From Anaerostipes sp. (GTDB lineage Bacteria; Bacillota; Clostridia; Lachnospirales; Lachnospiraceae), in contig JAQWFL010000001.1 in the NCBI GenBank assembly GCA_028704435.1, positions 248,001 to 312,000 on the forward strand: a DNA stretch of 64,000 nt, written 5' to 3'. How positions within the stretch are numbered: the first letter of the stretch is position 1; each line of letters begins with the position of its first letter. Shown one piece after another: positions 1-7,492 of the stretch. The translations under genes were made by a program, and so were the position numbers. The notes beneath the pieces are model-generated. The model was not told the origin of the DNA, searched no databases, and saw nothing but the letters and a program-made list of their open reading frames with translations.

Positions 1-678
1 CAAGGAATTCAAGAGGCAGTAAGTATTCCAGTTATGGCAAAGTGTAGAATTGGACATTTTGTAGAAGCACAGATTTTAGAAGCAATTGAAATTGATTATA
101 TTGATGAGAGCGAAGTTCTTTCTCCAGCAGATGATATTTATCATATCCAAAAATCTGAGTTTCAAGTTCCATTTGTATGTGGTGCAAAAGACTTAGGAGA
201 GGCACTTCGAAGAATTGCAGAGGGTGCTTCTATGATTCGAACAAAAGGAGAACCAGGAACAGGAGATGTTGTACAGGCAGTACGTCACATGAGGGCTATG
301 AACCGAGAAATTCGCAGAATTCAAAATTTACGTGAAGATGAGATTTTTGAGGCAGCAAAACAACTTCAAGTACCTGCTGATTTATTATCTTATGTTCATG
401 AGAATGGAAAACTTCCCGTTGTGAATTTTGCGGCAGGAGGCGTTGCAACCCCAGCAGATGCAGCACTTATGATGCAGTTAGGTGCAGAAGGAGTCTTTGT
501 AGGGTCGGGTATTTTTAAATCTGGAGATCCTGCAAAACGTGCAGCCTCTATTGTAAAAGCAGTGACTAATTATAAAGATGCAAAAGAAATTGCAAAATTG
601 TCAACTGACTTAGGAGAAGCTATGGTGGGAATCAACGAACAAGAGATAGAGATTCTTATGGCTGAAAGGGGTCTATAG
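1..678 (+). CDS. pdxS: Pyridoxal 5'-phosphate synthase lyase subunit PdxS (5' end outside window)
   Basis: This is the synthase subunit of the DXP-independent vitamin B6 pathway. It condenses ribose 5-phosphate, glyceraldehyde 3-phosphate and PdxT-supplied ammonia to PLP. The frame is open from base 1, and about 65-70 N-terminal residues lie outside the window; the ATG at 34 is internal. The visible (beta/alpha)8 barrel carries the Schiff-base lysine motif [17 protein letters not shown] and the second lysine region [19 protein letters not shown]. The phosphate-binding end reads [14 protein letters not shown] followed by [11 protein letters not shown]. The stop codon abuts the pdxT ATG directly, so the two are translated together and form the usual 12+12 complex. 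Identity is clear from sequence; the role is established family knowledge. Confidence 0.97.
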   Translation, partial: QGIQEAVSIPVMAKCRIGHFVEAQILEAIEIDYIDESEVLSPADDIYHIQKSEFQVPFVCGAKDLGEALRRIAEGASMIRTKGEPGTGDVVQAVRHMRAMNREIRRIQNLREDEIFEAAKQLQVPADLLSYVHENGKLPVVNFAAGGVATPADAALMMQLGAEGVFVGSGIFKSGDPAKRAASIVKAVTNYKDAKEIAKLSTDLGEAMVGINEQEIEILMAERGL

Positions 679-1236
679 ATGAAAATTGGAATTCTTGCAC
701 TCCAGGGAGCTTTTGAAGAACATGGACGTATGTTAGATCAGCTTGGCGTAGAGCATTTTGAGATTCGTAAGAAAGATGACTTGAAACAAGAGTTTCATGG
801 AATAATTCTTCCCGGAGGAGAAAGTACCGTCATGGGAAAGCTTTTATTGGAACTTGATTTATTTGAAGATATTCAGACAAAGATAAACAATGGACTCCCT
901 GTTTTGGGAACTTGTGCTGGTCTAATTTTACTTGCAAAACAGGTGAAAGAAGGAAATCCTCATCTGGCAACTATGGATATCAATGTTCAAAGAAATGCCT
1001 ATGGAAGACAGTTAGGGAGTTTTAATACCCAGGGTATGTTTGACCATTTAGGGACAGTACCAATGACATTTATCAGGGCTCCTTATATTGAGTCTGTTTC
1101 TGGAAGCACCAAGGTCCTTGCAACTGTAGATGAGCATATTGTTGCCGCTAGACAGGAGAATCAATGCGTGGTTGCATTCCATCCAGAACTTACGCAAGAT
1201 ACAAGAGTACATGAATATTTTCTTCGCATGGTATAA
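679..1236 (+). CDS. pdxT: Pyridoxal 5'-phosphate synthase glutaminase subunit PdxT
   Basis: This class I glutamine amidotransferase hydrolyses glutamine and channels ammonia to PdxS. The 185 residues are the usual length. The N-terminal MKIGILALQGAFEEH and oxyanion region PGGESTVMGKLL are typical. The catalytic triad is visible as Cys79 in LGTCAGLILLA and His168/Glu170 in FHPELTQD. The ATG follows the pdxS stop with no gap, so translation is coupled. A promoter for the next gene begins just 13 bases after the stop, so the pdx operon appears to end here, although I see no strong terminator hairpin. Confidence 0.97.
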   Translation: MKIGILALQGAFEEHGRMLDQLGVEHFEIRKKDDLKQEFHGIILPGGESTVMGKLLLELDLFEDIQTKINNGLPVLGTCAGLILLAKQVKEGNPHLATMDINVQRNAYGRQLGSFNTQGMFDHLGTVPMTFIRAPYIESVSGSTKVLATVDEHIVAARQENQCVVAFHPELTQDTRVHEYFLRMV

Positions 1237-1248
1237 CTTTTTTCACAC

Positions 1249-1277
1249 TTGTTTTCCTACATCTCTTACATTATAAT
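1249..1277 (+). promoter_or_regulatory. Sigma-A-type promoter for the type-2 malate/lactate dehydrogenase gene
   Basis: TTGTTT (1249-1254) is followed after 17 bp by a perfect TATAAT (1272-1277). A leader of about 70 bases with a short ACAAG/CTTGT stem-loop leads to the AAGGAGA ribosome binding site at 1341-1347. The promoter supports starting the gene at 1353 rather than at the upstream in-frame ATG at 1293. Confidence 0.6.
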
Positions 1278-1352
1278 TAAACAAGAGACGCCTTGTTTAT
1301 TTTGCGAGGCTCACTTGAATATAATAAGCTTAACATAATAAAGGAGACAAGT

Positions 1353-2471
1353 ATGGCACATTTAAAATTTAGTATTGAAACGTTAAATGACTTTTGTAAC
1401 GAAGCATTTGAAAAGTTTGGATTTACAAAAGAGGAAAGTCAGATTATTACAGACGTATTGCTTATGTCTGATAAATTCGGAATTGAATCTCATGGAATGC
1501 AAAGATTAAGTCGTTATCATAAAGGAATTGAAAAAGGATTAATCAAATTAGATGCAGTTCCAGAAGTTGTGTTTGAAACACCTGTTTCAGCAGTAATTGA
1601 GGGACACGATGGAATGGGACAGCTAGTTGGTCACAAAGCGATGGAAATTGCAATTGAAAAAGCAAAGAAGAGTGGTATGGCAATTGTAACTGCAAGGAAT
1701 TCAAACCATTATGGAATTGCAGGATACTATGCAAGAATGGCATGTGATCAGGGATTAATTGGTCTTTCATTTACAAACTCAGAGGCAATTATGGTTCCTA
1801 CTTTTGCAAGGAAAGCAATGTTAGGAAGTAATCCAATCGCCATTGCTATGCCAGCAGAGCCATATCCGTTTTTCTGCGATTCATCAACAACGGTTGTTAC
1901 AAGAGGAAAGTTGGAGATGTATCGAAAAGCAGAAAAGGAACTTCCAGATGGGTGGGCATTAGATAAAAATGGAAATCCATCCAACGATGCAGAAGATGTA
2001 CTTAAGAATATTCTAAGCAAAGCAGGTGGTGGAATTATGCCATTAGGTGGTAGCGAGGAATTAACAGGAAGCCATAAAGGTTATGGTTATGGAATGATTT
2101 GTGAAATTTTCTGTTCTATTTTATCCATGGGAATGACGTCAAATCATACTCATATTGATGGAAAGGGTGGAACATGTCACGGATTTATTGCGATTGATCC
2201 AGCAGTGTTCGGCAATCCTGAAGAAATCAAAGAACATTTTTCTACTTTCCTTCAAGAATTAAGAGATGCACCAAAAGCAGAGGGACAAGAACGTATCTAT
2301 ACTCACGGAGAGAAAGAAATTCTTGCCATTGAACGTACAAAGACAGAAGGAATTGCTGTAGATGTAAAAACAATGATTGAAATGAAGCAAATGAGTGAAT
2401 ATGTTGGTGTTGATTTTACAAAATATTTTGGTGATTTAAAATTAGATGAAAATTATCAGACGTTATATTAA
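1353..2471 (+). CDS. Malate/L-lactate dehydrogenase family oxidoreductase (type-2 Ldh family)
   Basis: This NAD(P)-dependent 2-hydroxyacid dehydrogenase belongs to the family with a non-Rossmann fold (malate, sulfolactate, ureidoglycolate and related dehydrogenases). It is 372 residues long. Family signatures seen are SHGMQRLSRYHKG near residue 45, GHKAMEIAIEKAKKSG, the catalytic-region ARNSNHYGIAGYYARMA, and the cofactor loop LGSNPIAIAMPAEPYPF. The C-terminal SHKGYGYGMICEIF is also typical. The start at 1353 is chosen because AAGGAGA lies at the correct distance; a longer reading from 1293 has no ribosome site and would lie within the leader. The substrate cannot be decided from sequence. 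The Nudix gene follows after 18 bases, probably on the same transcript. Confidence 0.88.
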   Translation: MAHLKFSIETLNDFCNEAFEKFGFTKEESQIITDVLLMSDKFGIESHGMQRLSRYHKGIEKGLIKLDAVPEVVFETPVSAVIEGHDGMGQLVGHKAMEIAIEKAKKSGMAIVTARNSNHYGIAGYYARMACDQGLIGLSFTNSEAIMVPTFARKAMLGSNPIAIAMPAEPYPFFCDSSTTVVTRGKLEMYRKAEKELPDGWALDKNGNPSNDAEDVLKNILSKAGGGIMPLGGSEELTGSHKGYGYGMICEIFCSILSMGMTSNHTHIDGKGGTCHGFIAIDPAVFGNPEEIKEHFSTFLQELRDAPKAEGQERIYTHGEKEILAIERTKTEGIAVDVKTMIEMKQMSEYVGVDFTKYFGDLKLDENYQTLY

Positions 2472-2489
2472 ATTTTAAGAGGAGTAACC

Positions 2490-3005
2490 ATGCGCTATAA
2501 TTATTGTCCTAAATGTGGAAACAAATTAATAGCTAAGCAGGCAGGAGATGATGGAGATGTTCCATTTTGCCAAGAATGTCAGGAATACTGGTTTGATTCT
2601 TTTGCCAGCTGCGTTATTGTGCTTGTTTATAATGAATTTCAGGAGGTTGTACTATCACGACAAGGATATATATCAAATACATATGCTTCCTTTACTTCTG
2701 GATTTATGTCACCGGGAGAAACAGCAGAGGAAACAGCGGTGCGAGAAGTAAAAGAAGAAATAGGACTTGATGTACAGAATTTAGAATATGCTGGAACTTA
2801 TTGGTTTGGTGCGAGAGAACAACTTCTCCATGGATTTATTGCCTATTCACCAAAGCGTGAATTGAGTCTTTCTCAGGAAGTAGATGATGCAAAGTGGATA
2901 TCTGTTTTAGATGCACCCAAATATATGTTTCCTGAGTCACCTGGAAATGCAGCGTATGGAATCTACCGAAAATATTTAAAGAAAATACAAATCTCAAATA
3001 AATAA
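2490..3005 (+). CDS. Nudix hydrolase with N-terminal zinc ribbon
   Basis: This 171-residue protein has a four-cysteine zinc ribbon (Cys6, Cys9, Cys27, Cys30) followed by a Nudix domain. The Nudix box fits the G-x5-E-x7-REUxEExGU signature at residues 71-93, with GFMSPGE then REVKEEIGL. The ribbon plus Nudix layout resembles NudC-type NADH/NAD-cap pyrophosphatases. It is shorter than canonical NudC and lacks its N-terminal domain, so the substrate is open (NADH, ADP-ribose or another nucleoside diphosphate derivative). A GAGGAG site precedes the ATG. It is cotranscribed with the dehydrogenase upstream and ends at a strong hairpin. Confidence 0.9.
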   Translation: MRYNYCPKCGNKLIAKQAGDDGDVPFCQECQEYWFDSFASCVIVLVYNEFQEVVLSRQGYISNTYASFTSGFMSPGETAEETAVREVKEEIGLDVQNLEYAGTYWFGAREQLLHGFIAYSPKRELSLSQEVDDAKWISVLDAPKYMFPESPGNAAYGIYRKYLKKIQISNK

Positions 3006-3018
3006 AATTTTAATTAAT

Positions 3019-3062
3019 AAGAAAAGATGTGGAGTAATAGCTGTTATTCCACATCTTTTCTT
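3019..3062 (+). terminator. Strong intrinsic terminator after the Nudix gene
   Basis: A perfect 15-bp stem (arms 3019-3033 and 3048-3062) extends inward by several further A-T and G-T pairs around a small loop. The right arm is itself T-rich (CTTTTCTT). It separates the dehydrogenase/Nudix unit from the HicB promoter. Confidence 0.8.
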
Positions 3063-3104
3063 ATGTTTCTTTGATTTCATATAGAGAGAATCAAAAAAAT
3101 TAAC

Positions 3105-3134
3105 TTGAATTATACGTATAAAATACGTATAATT
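3105..3134 (+). promoter_or_regulatory. hicB promoter with overlapping 12-bp inverted-repeat operator
   Basis: TTGAAT (3105-3110), a 17-bp spacer and TATAAT (3128-3133) form a near-consensus promoter. A perfect inverted repeat with 12-bp arms AATTATACGTAT (3108-3119) and its complement (3123-3134), separated by AAA, covers the spacer and the -10 box. Each arm also contains the self-complementary octamer ATACGTAT, giving two copies 11 bp apart, about one helical turn. This is the layout expected of an autorepressor binding as paired dimers. The likely ligand is the ribbon-helix-helix end of the downstream HicB (inference). Confidence 0.8.
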
Positions 3135-3176
3135 GAGGCATGGGTTTCTAAATAGAAGGGTGGAAAAGAGAATTTT

Positions 3177-3605
3177 ATGAAATTGGTATATCCAACATTA
3201 ATCAAAGAAGTAAATGAATTATACTATGTCTTTGTTCCTGATCTAGATATTCACGAACAGGAAAGAAGTCTTGCTGGAGCCATTGAGATTACAAGAGATG
3301 CAATTGGTGCAAAGATAATTCATTTAGAAATTAAGAACATAGAACTTCCTAAACCATCTTCCGATGAATTTATTCGAGAACTTATTAAAATTAAGAAAAG
3401 CGAAACTATTGATTTTAGTCAAGGTGAGGTTACATTTACTTATGTGGATGTGAATGTTCAAGAGTATCGGAATAAATTTAACCAGCGTTCTGTGAAAAAA
3501 AACTGTACTCTGCCATACTGGCTAAGCAAAAAATCAGAAGAATTGGGAATTAATTTTTCCAAAACCCTTCAAGAAGCTTTGCTTCAAAAACTAGATAAGA
3601 GATGA
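3177..3605 (+). CDS. hicB: HicB-family antitoxin-like protein without a HicA partner
   Basis: This 142-residue protein has two parts. Residues 1 to about 60 match the HicB partial RNase-H fold: YPTLIKEVNELYYVFVPDLD, then an AGAIEITRDAIG helix. Residues about 105-142 look like a ribbon-helix-helix DNA-binding unit (KKNCTLPYWLSKKSEELGIN, then FSKTLQEALLQKL). HicB normally blocks the small mRNA-cleaving toxin HicA and represses its own operon. No HicA-like ORF (55-80 residues with a GSH motif) exists in the 171 bases upstream or the 120 downstream. It is therefore either a solitary regulator or a remnant antitoxin. The operator over its promoter suggests autoregulation persists. Confidence 0.85.
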   Translation: MKLVYPTLIKEVNELYYVFVPDLDIHEQERSLAGAIEITRDAIGAKIIHLEIKNIELPKPSSDEFIRELIKIKKSETIDFSQGEVTFTYVDVNVQEYRNKFNQRSVKKNCTLPYWLSKKSEELGINFSKTLQEALLQKLDKR

Positions 3606-3617
3606 CAAATGTTACCA

Positions 3618-3647
3618 TTGGAATTATTAAGATAATAGTGGTATAAT
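3618..3647 (+). promoter_or_regulatory. Promoter for the SH3/NlpC-P60 gene
   Basis: TTGGAA (3618-3623), an 18-bp spacer and TATAAT (3642-3647), starting 13 bases after the hicB stop. The GAAAGGGG ribosome binding site lies at 3712-3719 before the ATG at 3726. Confidence 0.6.
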
Positions 3648-3725
3648 AGGCATAATATGTGGCAAATTGCGAAAAAACAGAAAAAGATAAAAGAGGATTT
3701 AATAAAATACTGAAAGGGGTTATTT

Positions 3726-5069
3726 ATGAAGAAGATTCATTTAGTGAGTATGTTACTTATGTCGCTTTGTTTTGGTGTGTTACTATTCACTCCAAAAACA
3801 GATGATGTATATGCTTCGTATAGTCGATATACAACATCCAGTGTGAATGTAAGAACGAAAGCAAGTATGAGTGGAAAAGTTGTAGGTTCTTTTGCAAAGG
3901 GAAAGAAAGTAACTTGTTATGGAACAAGTGGAAGCTTCACAAAAGTAAAGTATAACGGAAGCTATCGTTATACGGCTACCAGTTATTTGTCATCTAAGAA
4001 GACAAGCAGTTCTTCAAGTAGTAGTTCTTCAAGTTCTACATACACCAGGTATATTAAGGCTGCATCTTTAAACGTACGAAAGGCTGCATCTAATAGTGGA
4101 GCTATAGTGGGAAGTGTATCCAAGGGTACGAAGGTAACTTGTTATGGAACAAGTGGAAGTTTTACAAAGATAAAGTATAACGGAAGTTATCGTTATGTAT
4201 CTACCAGCTATTTAACATCAACAAAAACAACAAGTTCTTCAAGTAGTTCTTCAAATAGTAGTTCTTCAAGTTCTACTTATACAAGGTACATTACAGCTAG
4301 TTCTTTGAATGTACGAAAGAAAGCATCCACCAGTGGAGCTATCGCAGGAAGTGTATCGAAAGGAACAAAAGTAACTTGTTATGGAAAAAGCGGAAGCTTT
4401 ACAAAGATAAAGTATAATGGAAGTTATTGCTATGTATCTACACAGTATTTATCTTCAAGCAAACCAAGCAGCTCTTCAAATAATTCTTCAAGTTCAAGTT
4501 ATACAAGATATATTACAGCTAGTTCTTTGAACGTACGAAAAAAAGCATCCACCAGTGGAACCATAGCAGGAAGTGTATCGAAAGGAACAAAAGTAACTTG
4601 TTATGGAACAAGTGGAAGTTTTACAAAGATAAAATATAACGGAAATTATTGTTATGTATCTACACAGTATTTATCTTCATCTAAGCCTTCAGGAACAACA
4701 TCATCCAGCGTTACAGGGAGTCAGATTGCAAACTATGCATTGAAATTTCTTGGAAATCCATATGTCTGGGGAGGAACAAGCTTAACAAATGGTGCAGACT
4801 GTTCTGGATATACAATGTCAGTGCTTGCTCATTTTGGGATTTATGTTCCACACAGTTCAATTTCTCAAAGATATGTTGGAAGTTCAGTATCCTTAGGAAA
4901 TCGAAAGGCTGGAGATTTAGTATGTTATAATGCAATGAATGGAATTGGTCATGTTGGAATCTACATTGGCAATAATCAGGTAGTTCATGCTGGAAGTACA
5001 AGTACAGGAATTCATATTTCTACATGGAATTATCGTTCTGTAAACTGTATTCGAAGAGTTTCCAAATAA
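3726..5069 (+). CDS. Secreted SH3-domain NlpC/P60 peptidoglycan endopeptidase
   Basis: This 447-residue exported cell-wall hydrolase begins with a signal peptide (positive MKK, hydrophobic core to about residue 25). Four bacterial SH3 repeats follow at roughly residues 31-92, 106-165, 185-245 and 259-318. Each has an SxNVRxxAS start and ends in YGxSGSFTKIKYNG-like strands, and they are joined by serine-only linkers. The C-terminal NlpC/P60 domain (about 332-447) has catalytic Cys359 in GADCSGYTM, His409 in GIGHVGIYIG and His421 in VVHAGS. SH3 repeats bind the wall and the domain cleaves D-Glu-diaminoacid or similar stem-peptide bonds. It is monocistronic with its own promoter and terminator. 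The repeats are nearly identical at DNA level. Confidence 0.95.
   Translation: MKKIHLVSMLLMSLCFGVLLFTPKTDDVYASYSRYTTSSVNVRTKASMSGKVVGSFAKGKKVTCYGTSGSFTKVKYNGSYRYTATSYLSSKKTSSSSSSSSSSSTYTRYIKAASLNVRKAASNSGAIVGSVSKGTKVTCYGTSGSFTKIKYNGSYRYVSTSYLTSTKTTSSSSSSSNSSSSSSTYTRYITASSLNVRKKASTSGAIAGSVSKGTKVTCYGKSGSFTKIKYNGSYCYVSTQYLSSSKPSSSSNNSSSSSYTRYITASSLNVRKKASTSGTIAGSVSKGTKVTCYGTSGSFTKIKYNGNYCYVSTQYLSSSKPSGTTSSSVTGSQIANYALKFLGNPYVWGGTSLTNGADCSGYTMSVLAHFGIYVPHSSISQRYVGSSVSLGNRKAGDLVCYNAMNGIGHVGIYIGNNQVVHAGSTSTGIHISTWNYRSVNCIRRVSK
4040..4680 (+). repeat. Tandem near-identical SH3-encoding DNA repeats with serine-codon linkers
   Basis: Three of the four SH3 units (about 4040-4220, 4275-4455, 4500-4680) share long runs of identical bases, especially the segment encoding KVTCYGxSGSFTKIKYNG. 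They are linked by TCTTCAAGTAG-type serine repeats. This points to recent unit duplication or gene conversion within one gene. Confidence 0.8.
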
Positions 5070-5153
5070 AGTTCTTTACAAAACCAGTTTGTATGTGTTA
5101 TGATTTAGAGCGTTGAGACAGTTTATATCGATGTTTACATTGATAGGAACTAG

Positions 5154-5188
5154 AAGCACTTGGTATTTAGTTATCAAGTGCTTTTTTT
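5154..5188 (+). terminator. Intrinsic terminator after the SH3/NlpC-P60 gene
   Basis: The stem AAGCACTTG (5154-5162) pairs with CAAGTGCTT (5175-5183), followed by a run of seven T (5182-5188). The rest of 5070-5240 holds one weak hairpin (about 5126-5145) and no convincing promoter for the next gene. Confidence 0.85.
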
Positions 5189-5240
5189 ATATAACAATAA
5201 ATTCTGTTGAAGGTTCAGAATAGAAAGATGGTGATTAAGA

Positions 5241-5642
5241 TTGAATGTAATTGCATGCCTAGACATAAACAATGGAATGATGTTTAATGGACGAAGGCAA
5301 AGTCAGGATAGAATTGTCTTAGAAAGAATCCTTGATATAACAAGGGATTCTAATCTTTTTATGAATTCTTATTCTTATGAACTGTTTAAAGGAATGAAGA
5401 ATACGAATATTTTTGTATGTAATAATTTTCTAGAGCGGGCTACAAAGATGGATTATTGTTTGGTTGAGAATGAATCAGTAGTTAATTACAAAGATAAAAT
5501 CAAAAACATCATAGTATTTCGTTGGAATCGGGTATATCCAGCAGATGTATACTTTGATTTAAATTTAGATAAATTAATAGAACTTTGTGATTTTCAAGGA
5601 TCGTCTCACCATATAACATTAGAAATATATGAGGAGAACTAG
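5241..5642 (+). CDS. Degenerate dihydrofolate-reductase-fold protein of unknown function
   Basis: This 133-residue protein starts at TTG (5241), with a GGTGAT ribosome site (5230-5235) five bases upstream. Order and spacing of segments follow DHFR: a first strand with loop MNVIACLDINNGMMFNG, a helix, SNLFMNSYSYELF where DHFR has its MGRKTWES strand, a middle strand, and a C-terminal hairpin ending HHITLEIYEEN like the DHFR end. The catalytic acidic residue and the NADPH glycine motif (GGxxxY) are absent; the latter position reads VFRWNRVYPAD. It is therefore unlikely to reduce folate. It lies one base before the secreted nuclease gene, whose ribosome site falls inside it, so they are cotranscribed. 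The fold call is my inference by eye. Confidence 0.7.
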   Translation: MNVIACLDINNGMMFNGRRQSQDRIVLERILDITRDSNLFMNSYSYELFKGMKNTNIFVCNNFLERATKMDYCLVENESVVNYKDKIKNIIVFRWNRVYPADVYFDLNLDKLIELCDFQGSSHHITLEIYEEN

Positions 5643-5643
5643 A

Positions 5644-6549
5644 ATGAAAACGGGAAATTTAAAGAAATATGTAGTTGGATTGATTTCATTTCTTTGTCTA
5701 TTTGGACTATGGGGATGTAATGATACGGCAAAAACTACAACAAAAGAAACAACAACCGCTGAAATTAAGTCAAAACAAAGTAAAATACCATCGGATAACG
5801 GAAAACTATATACAATTGTAAATAATAATAAACCAGAGTTCAATTCCAAGGAGTTGACTACAAAATCCTATGAATCATATTCAAAATTGGATCGTTTTGG
5901 ACGATGTGGTGCAGCAATTGCATGTATTGGAAGAGATATTATGCCAAAGACAAAACGAGGAGCCATAGGAATGATTAAGCCATCTGGCTGGCATACAGTA
6001 AAATATAACTTTGTAGATGGAAAATATTTGTATAATCGATGCCATTTAATTGGATATCAATTAACTGGAGAAAATGCCAACAAAAGAAACTTAATTACAG
6101 GCACAAGATCTTTAAATGTAGATGGAATGCTTCCATTTGAAAATATGGTAGCTGATTATGTAAAAGAAACTAAAAAGCATGTATTGTATCGTGTAACACC
6201 TGTATTTAATGGAAACAACCTTGTTGCAGATGGTGTTAAAATGGAAGGGTATTCTATTGAAGATAAAGGAAAATCAGTGGAATTTAATGTGTTTGTATAC
6301 AACAAAGAATCAGGAGTAACCATTGATTACAAAACAGGAAATAGTAGTAAAAATGGAAACAGCATAGGAAAAACAGCGTCTACAACAGCAGCCAGCCAGC
6401 AGCAAGAAATCCGTGGTAATAAAAAATCTAAAGTTTATCATTGTCCAGGACAAAGGGCTTACAATCAAATGGGAACTTCCAAGAATTTAATAGTATTCCA
6501 CAATGAAAAAGAAGCTCAAAAAGCGGGATACCGAAAGGCTTCCTATTAA
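5644..6549 (+). CDS. Secreted DNA/RNA non-specific endonuclease (EndA-like lipoprotein)
   Basis: This 301-residue protein starts at 5644, seven bases after GAGGAG; an upstream in-frame ATG at 5629 lies on that ribosome site. A lipobox (LFGLWGC) around residue 26 predicts a membrane-anchored lipoprotein, followed by a Thr-rich spacer. The nuclease core shows YNRCHLIGYQLTGENANKRN, the beta-beta-alpha-Me motif that replaces the classic DRGH with NRCH, as in DNA-entry nucleases of Firmicutes. The C-terminal 40 residues (KVYHCPGQRAYNQMG to EAQKAGYRKA) form a small cysteine/histidine tail domain seen on other secreted nucleases. A role in extracellular nucleic acid scavenging or uptake is inferred. 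Confidence 0.88.
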   Translation: MKTGNLKKYVVGLISFLCLFGLWGCNDTAKTTTKETTTAEIKSKQSKIPSDNGKLYTIVNNNKPEFNSKELTTKSYESYSKLDRFGRCGAAIACIGRDIMPKTKRGAIGMIKPSGWHTVKYNFVDGKYLYNRCHLIGYQLTGENANKRNLITGTRSLNVDGMLPFENMVADYVKETKKHVLYRVTPVFNGNNLVADGVKMEGYSIEDKGKSVEFNVFVYNKESGVTIDYKTGNSSKNGNSIGKTASTTAASQQQEIRGNKKSKVYHCPGQRAYNQMGTSKNLIVFHNEKEAQKAGYRKASY

Positions 6550-6581
6550 AAATATACACAGACAAGTGAGAAAGGAACAAG

Positions 6582-6764
6582 ATGGCAAATTTAACCAATT
6601 GCGACACATGCAGTAATTATATGTTTGATGATGAATATGGGGGATATGTATGCGATATTAATCTTGACGAAGATGAGATGATGCGATTTATGACTCAGTC
6701 AGATTACACATGCCCTTACTATCAATTAGAGGATGAATATAAGATCGTACGGAAACAAATGTAA
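6582..6764 (+). CDS. DUF6472-like small cysteine-containing protein
   Basis: This 60-residue acidic protein carries CDTCSNYMFDDEYGGYVC, then INLDEDEMMRF, CPYYQLEDEY and a basic KIVRKQM end. The four-cysteine pattern (Cys-x2-Cys, Cys, Cys) suggests a small metal site or structural knuckle. I recognise this as the short family found widely in Lachnospiraceae (DUF6472 from memory). No function is known. GAAAGGAAC precedes the ATG, 32 bases after the nuclease stop, so it probably shares that transcript. It ends directly at a bidirectional terminator. Confidence 0.85.
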   Translation: MANLTNCDTCSNYMFDDEYGGYVCDINLDEDEMMRFMTQSDYTCPYYQLEDEYKIVRKQM

Positions 6765-6802
6765 AAAAAGAATCAGTAAGTATTACTTGCTGATTCTTTT
6801 TT
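6764..6802. terminator. Bidirectional terminator between convergent genes
   Basis: A 17-bp stem with a single G-U pair (arms 6764-6780 and 6786-6802, loop TATTA) has A-runs on the left and T-runs on the right. It can terminate both the plus-strand nuclease/DUF6472 unit and the minus-strand lipoprotein pair. Confidence 0.9.
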
Positions 6803-6809
6803 GATGAAA

Positions 6810-7478
6810 TTAGTATTTAATCACAAGATTTTGAATCTCCTGAATAAAAGCAGATTCATCTTCTGGAACATAGCGCTTTACCTTTGTATCATCAATAGTA
6901 ACTGTTTTTTCCTTTAAAGTAAGTTTAAGGGACTTCTTTTCTTTTGAAGGCTTTATTTCTTTAAAGTACGTTGTAGTTTCATTGATTAAGGCATCTTTGA
7001 TTTGTTCTTTCGTTTGAATCTTATTATTCTTGATCTGCTCTTTAACTTTTGCGGAAATAGATTCTGTAAGGGGAGAGTAATCTAAAATTTGTGATGTTAG
7101 TTCATAAGTTACTGTATCTTTTGTTTTTGAAACCTGTTTTGAAGAATATTTAATTCTTTTGGTTTGATTTGTCATAAATTCGCAAGTCTGAGTAATAATC
7201 TTTTTATCAATACTCGTATTAAGACTTGCAGCTCCCTGTTCTAACTTAGAAGAAAGGGCTGTGTTAAAAGAAGCGTCAACTTTGGCTGCATGTTCTTTTG
7301 AATATCCCAACACAGATATTAAATCACTATGATTTTGTTTTAAAACCGATTTACAGTAAGCGTCCACAGTCTTCTTAGGTGATACCGTTTCTTCTGGTCC
7401 TTTTTTGCATCCTGTGAAAGAAAATAGTAACAATGATATGAAACATCCAAGTATTAGGTGCTTTTTGGTTAAACGCAT
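6810..7478 (-). CDS. Putative lipoprotein, paralogue of the adjacent upstream gene
   Basis: This 222-residue exported protein has a lipoprotein signal (hydrophobic LILGCFISLLLFSFTGC, lipid-attached Cys about 24). It then shows TVDAYCKSVLKQN followed by a lysine-rich alpha/beta domain. I do not recognise a named enzyme motif. The domain resembles NTF2-like or DUF5105-type lipoprotein domains only in general appearance. It aligns end to end with the 219-residue neighbour upstream, with shared segments at the start (xxAxCxxxxKxx) and near the end (a SxYxPExxxFxxELxxLVI-like tail). The pair looks like a tandem duplication. It is second in a two-gene operon and ends at the shared terminator. Confidence 0.75.
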   Translation of the reverse strand: MRLTKKHLILGCFISLLLFSFTGCKKGPEETVSPKKTVDAYCKSVLKQNHSDLISVLGYSKEHAAKVDASFNTALSSKLEQGAASLNTSIDKKIITQTCEFMTNQTKRIKYSSKQVSKTKDTVTYELTSQILDYSPLTESISAKVKEQIKNNKIQTKEQIKDALINETTTYFKEIKPSKEKKSLKLTLKEKTVTIDDTKVKRYVPEDESAFIQEIQNLVIKY

Positions 7479-7492
7479 AATAACTCCTGTTC

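Noticed and set aside
1293-1352. Longer N-terminus for the type-2 malate/lactate dehydrogenase
   Set aside because: The ATG at 1293 has no ribosome site and lies only 16 bases after the -10; family start and AAGGAGA favour 1353.
3006-3176. A possible hicA toxin gene next to hicB
   Set aside because: No frame of 55-80 codons with a start and a HicA-like GSH motif exists here or in 3606-3725.
4040-4680. CRISPR-like repeats
   Set aside because: The repeated units are in-frame coding DNA of an SH3 protein, with no unique spacers of constant length.
5070-5240. A small RNA gene in the intergenic gap
   Set aside because: Only a terminator and one weak hairpin are visible; no promoter or conserved structure can be supported.
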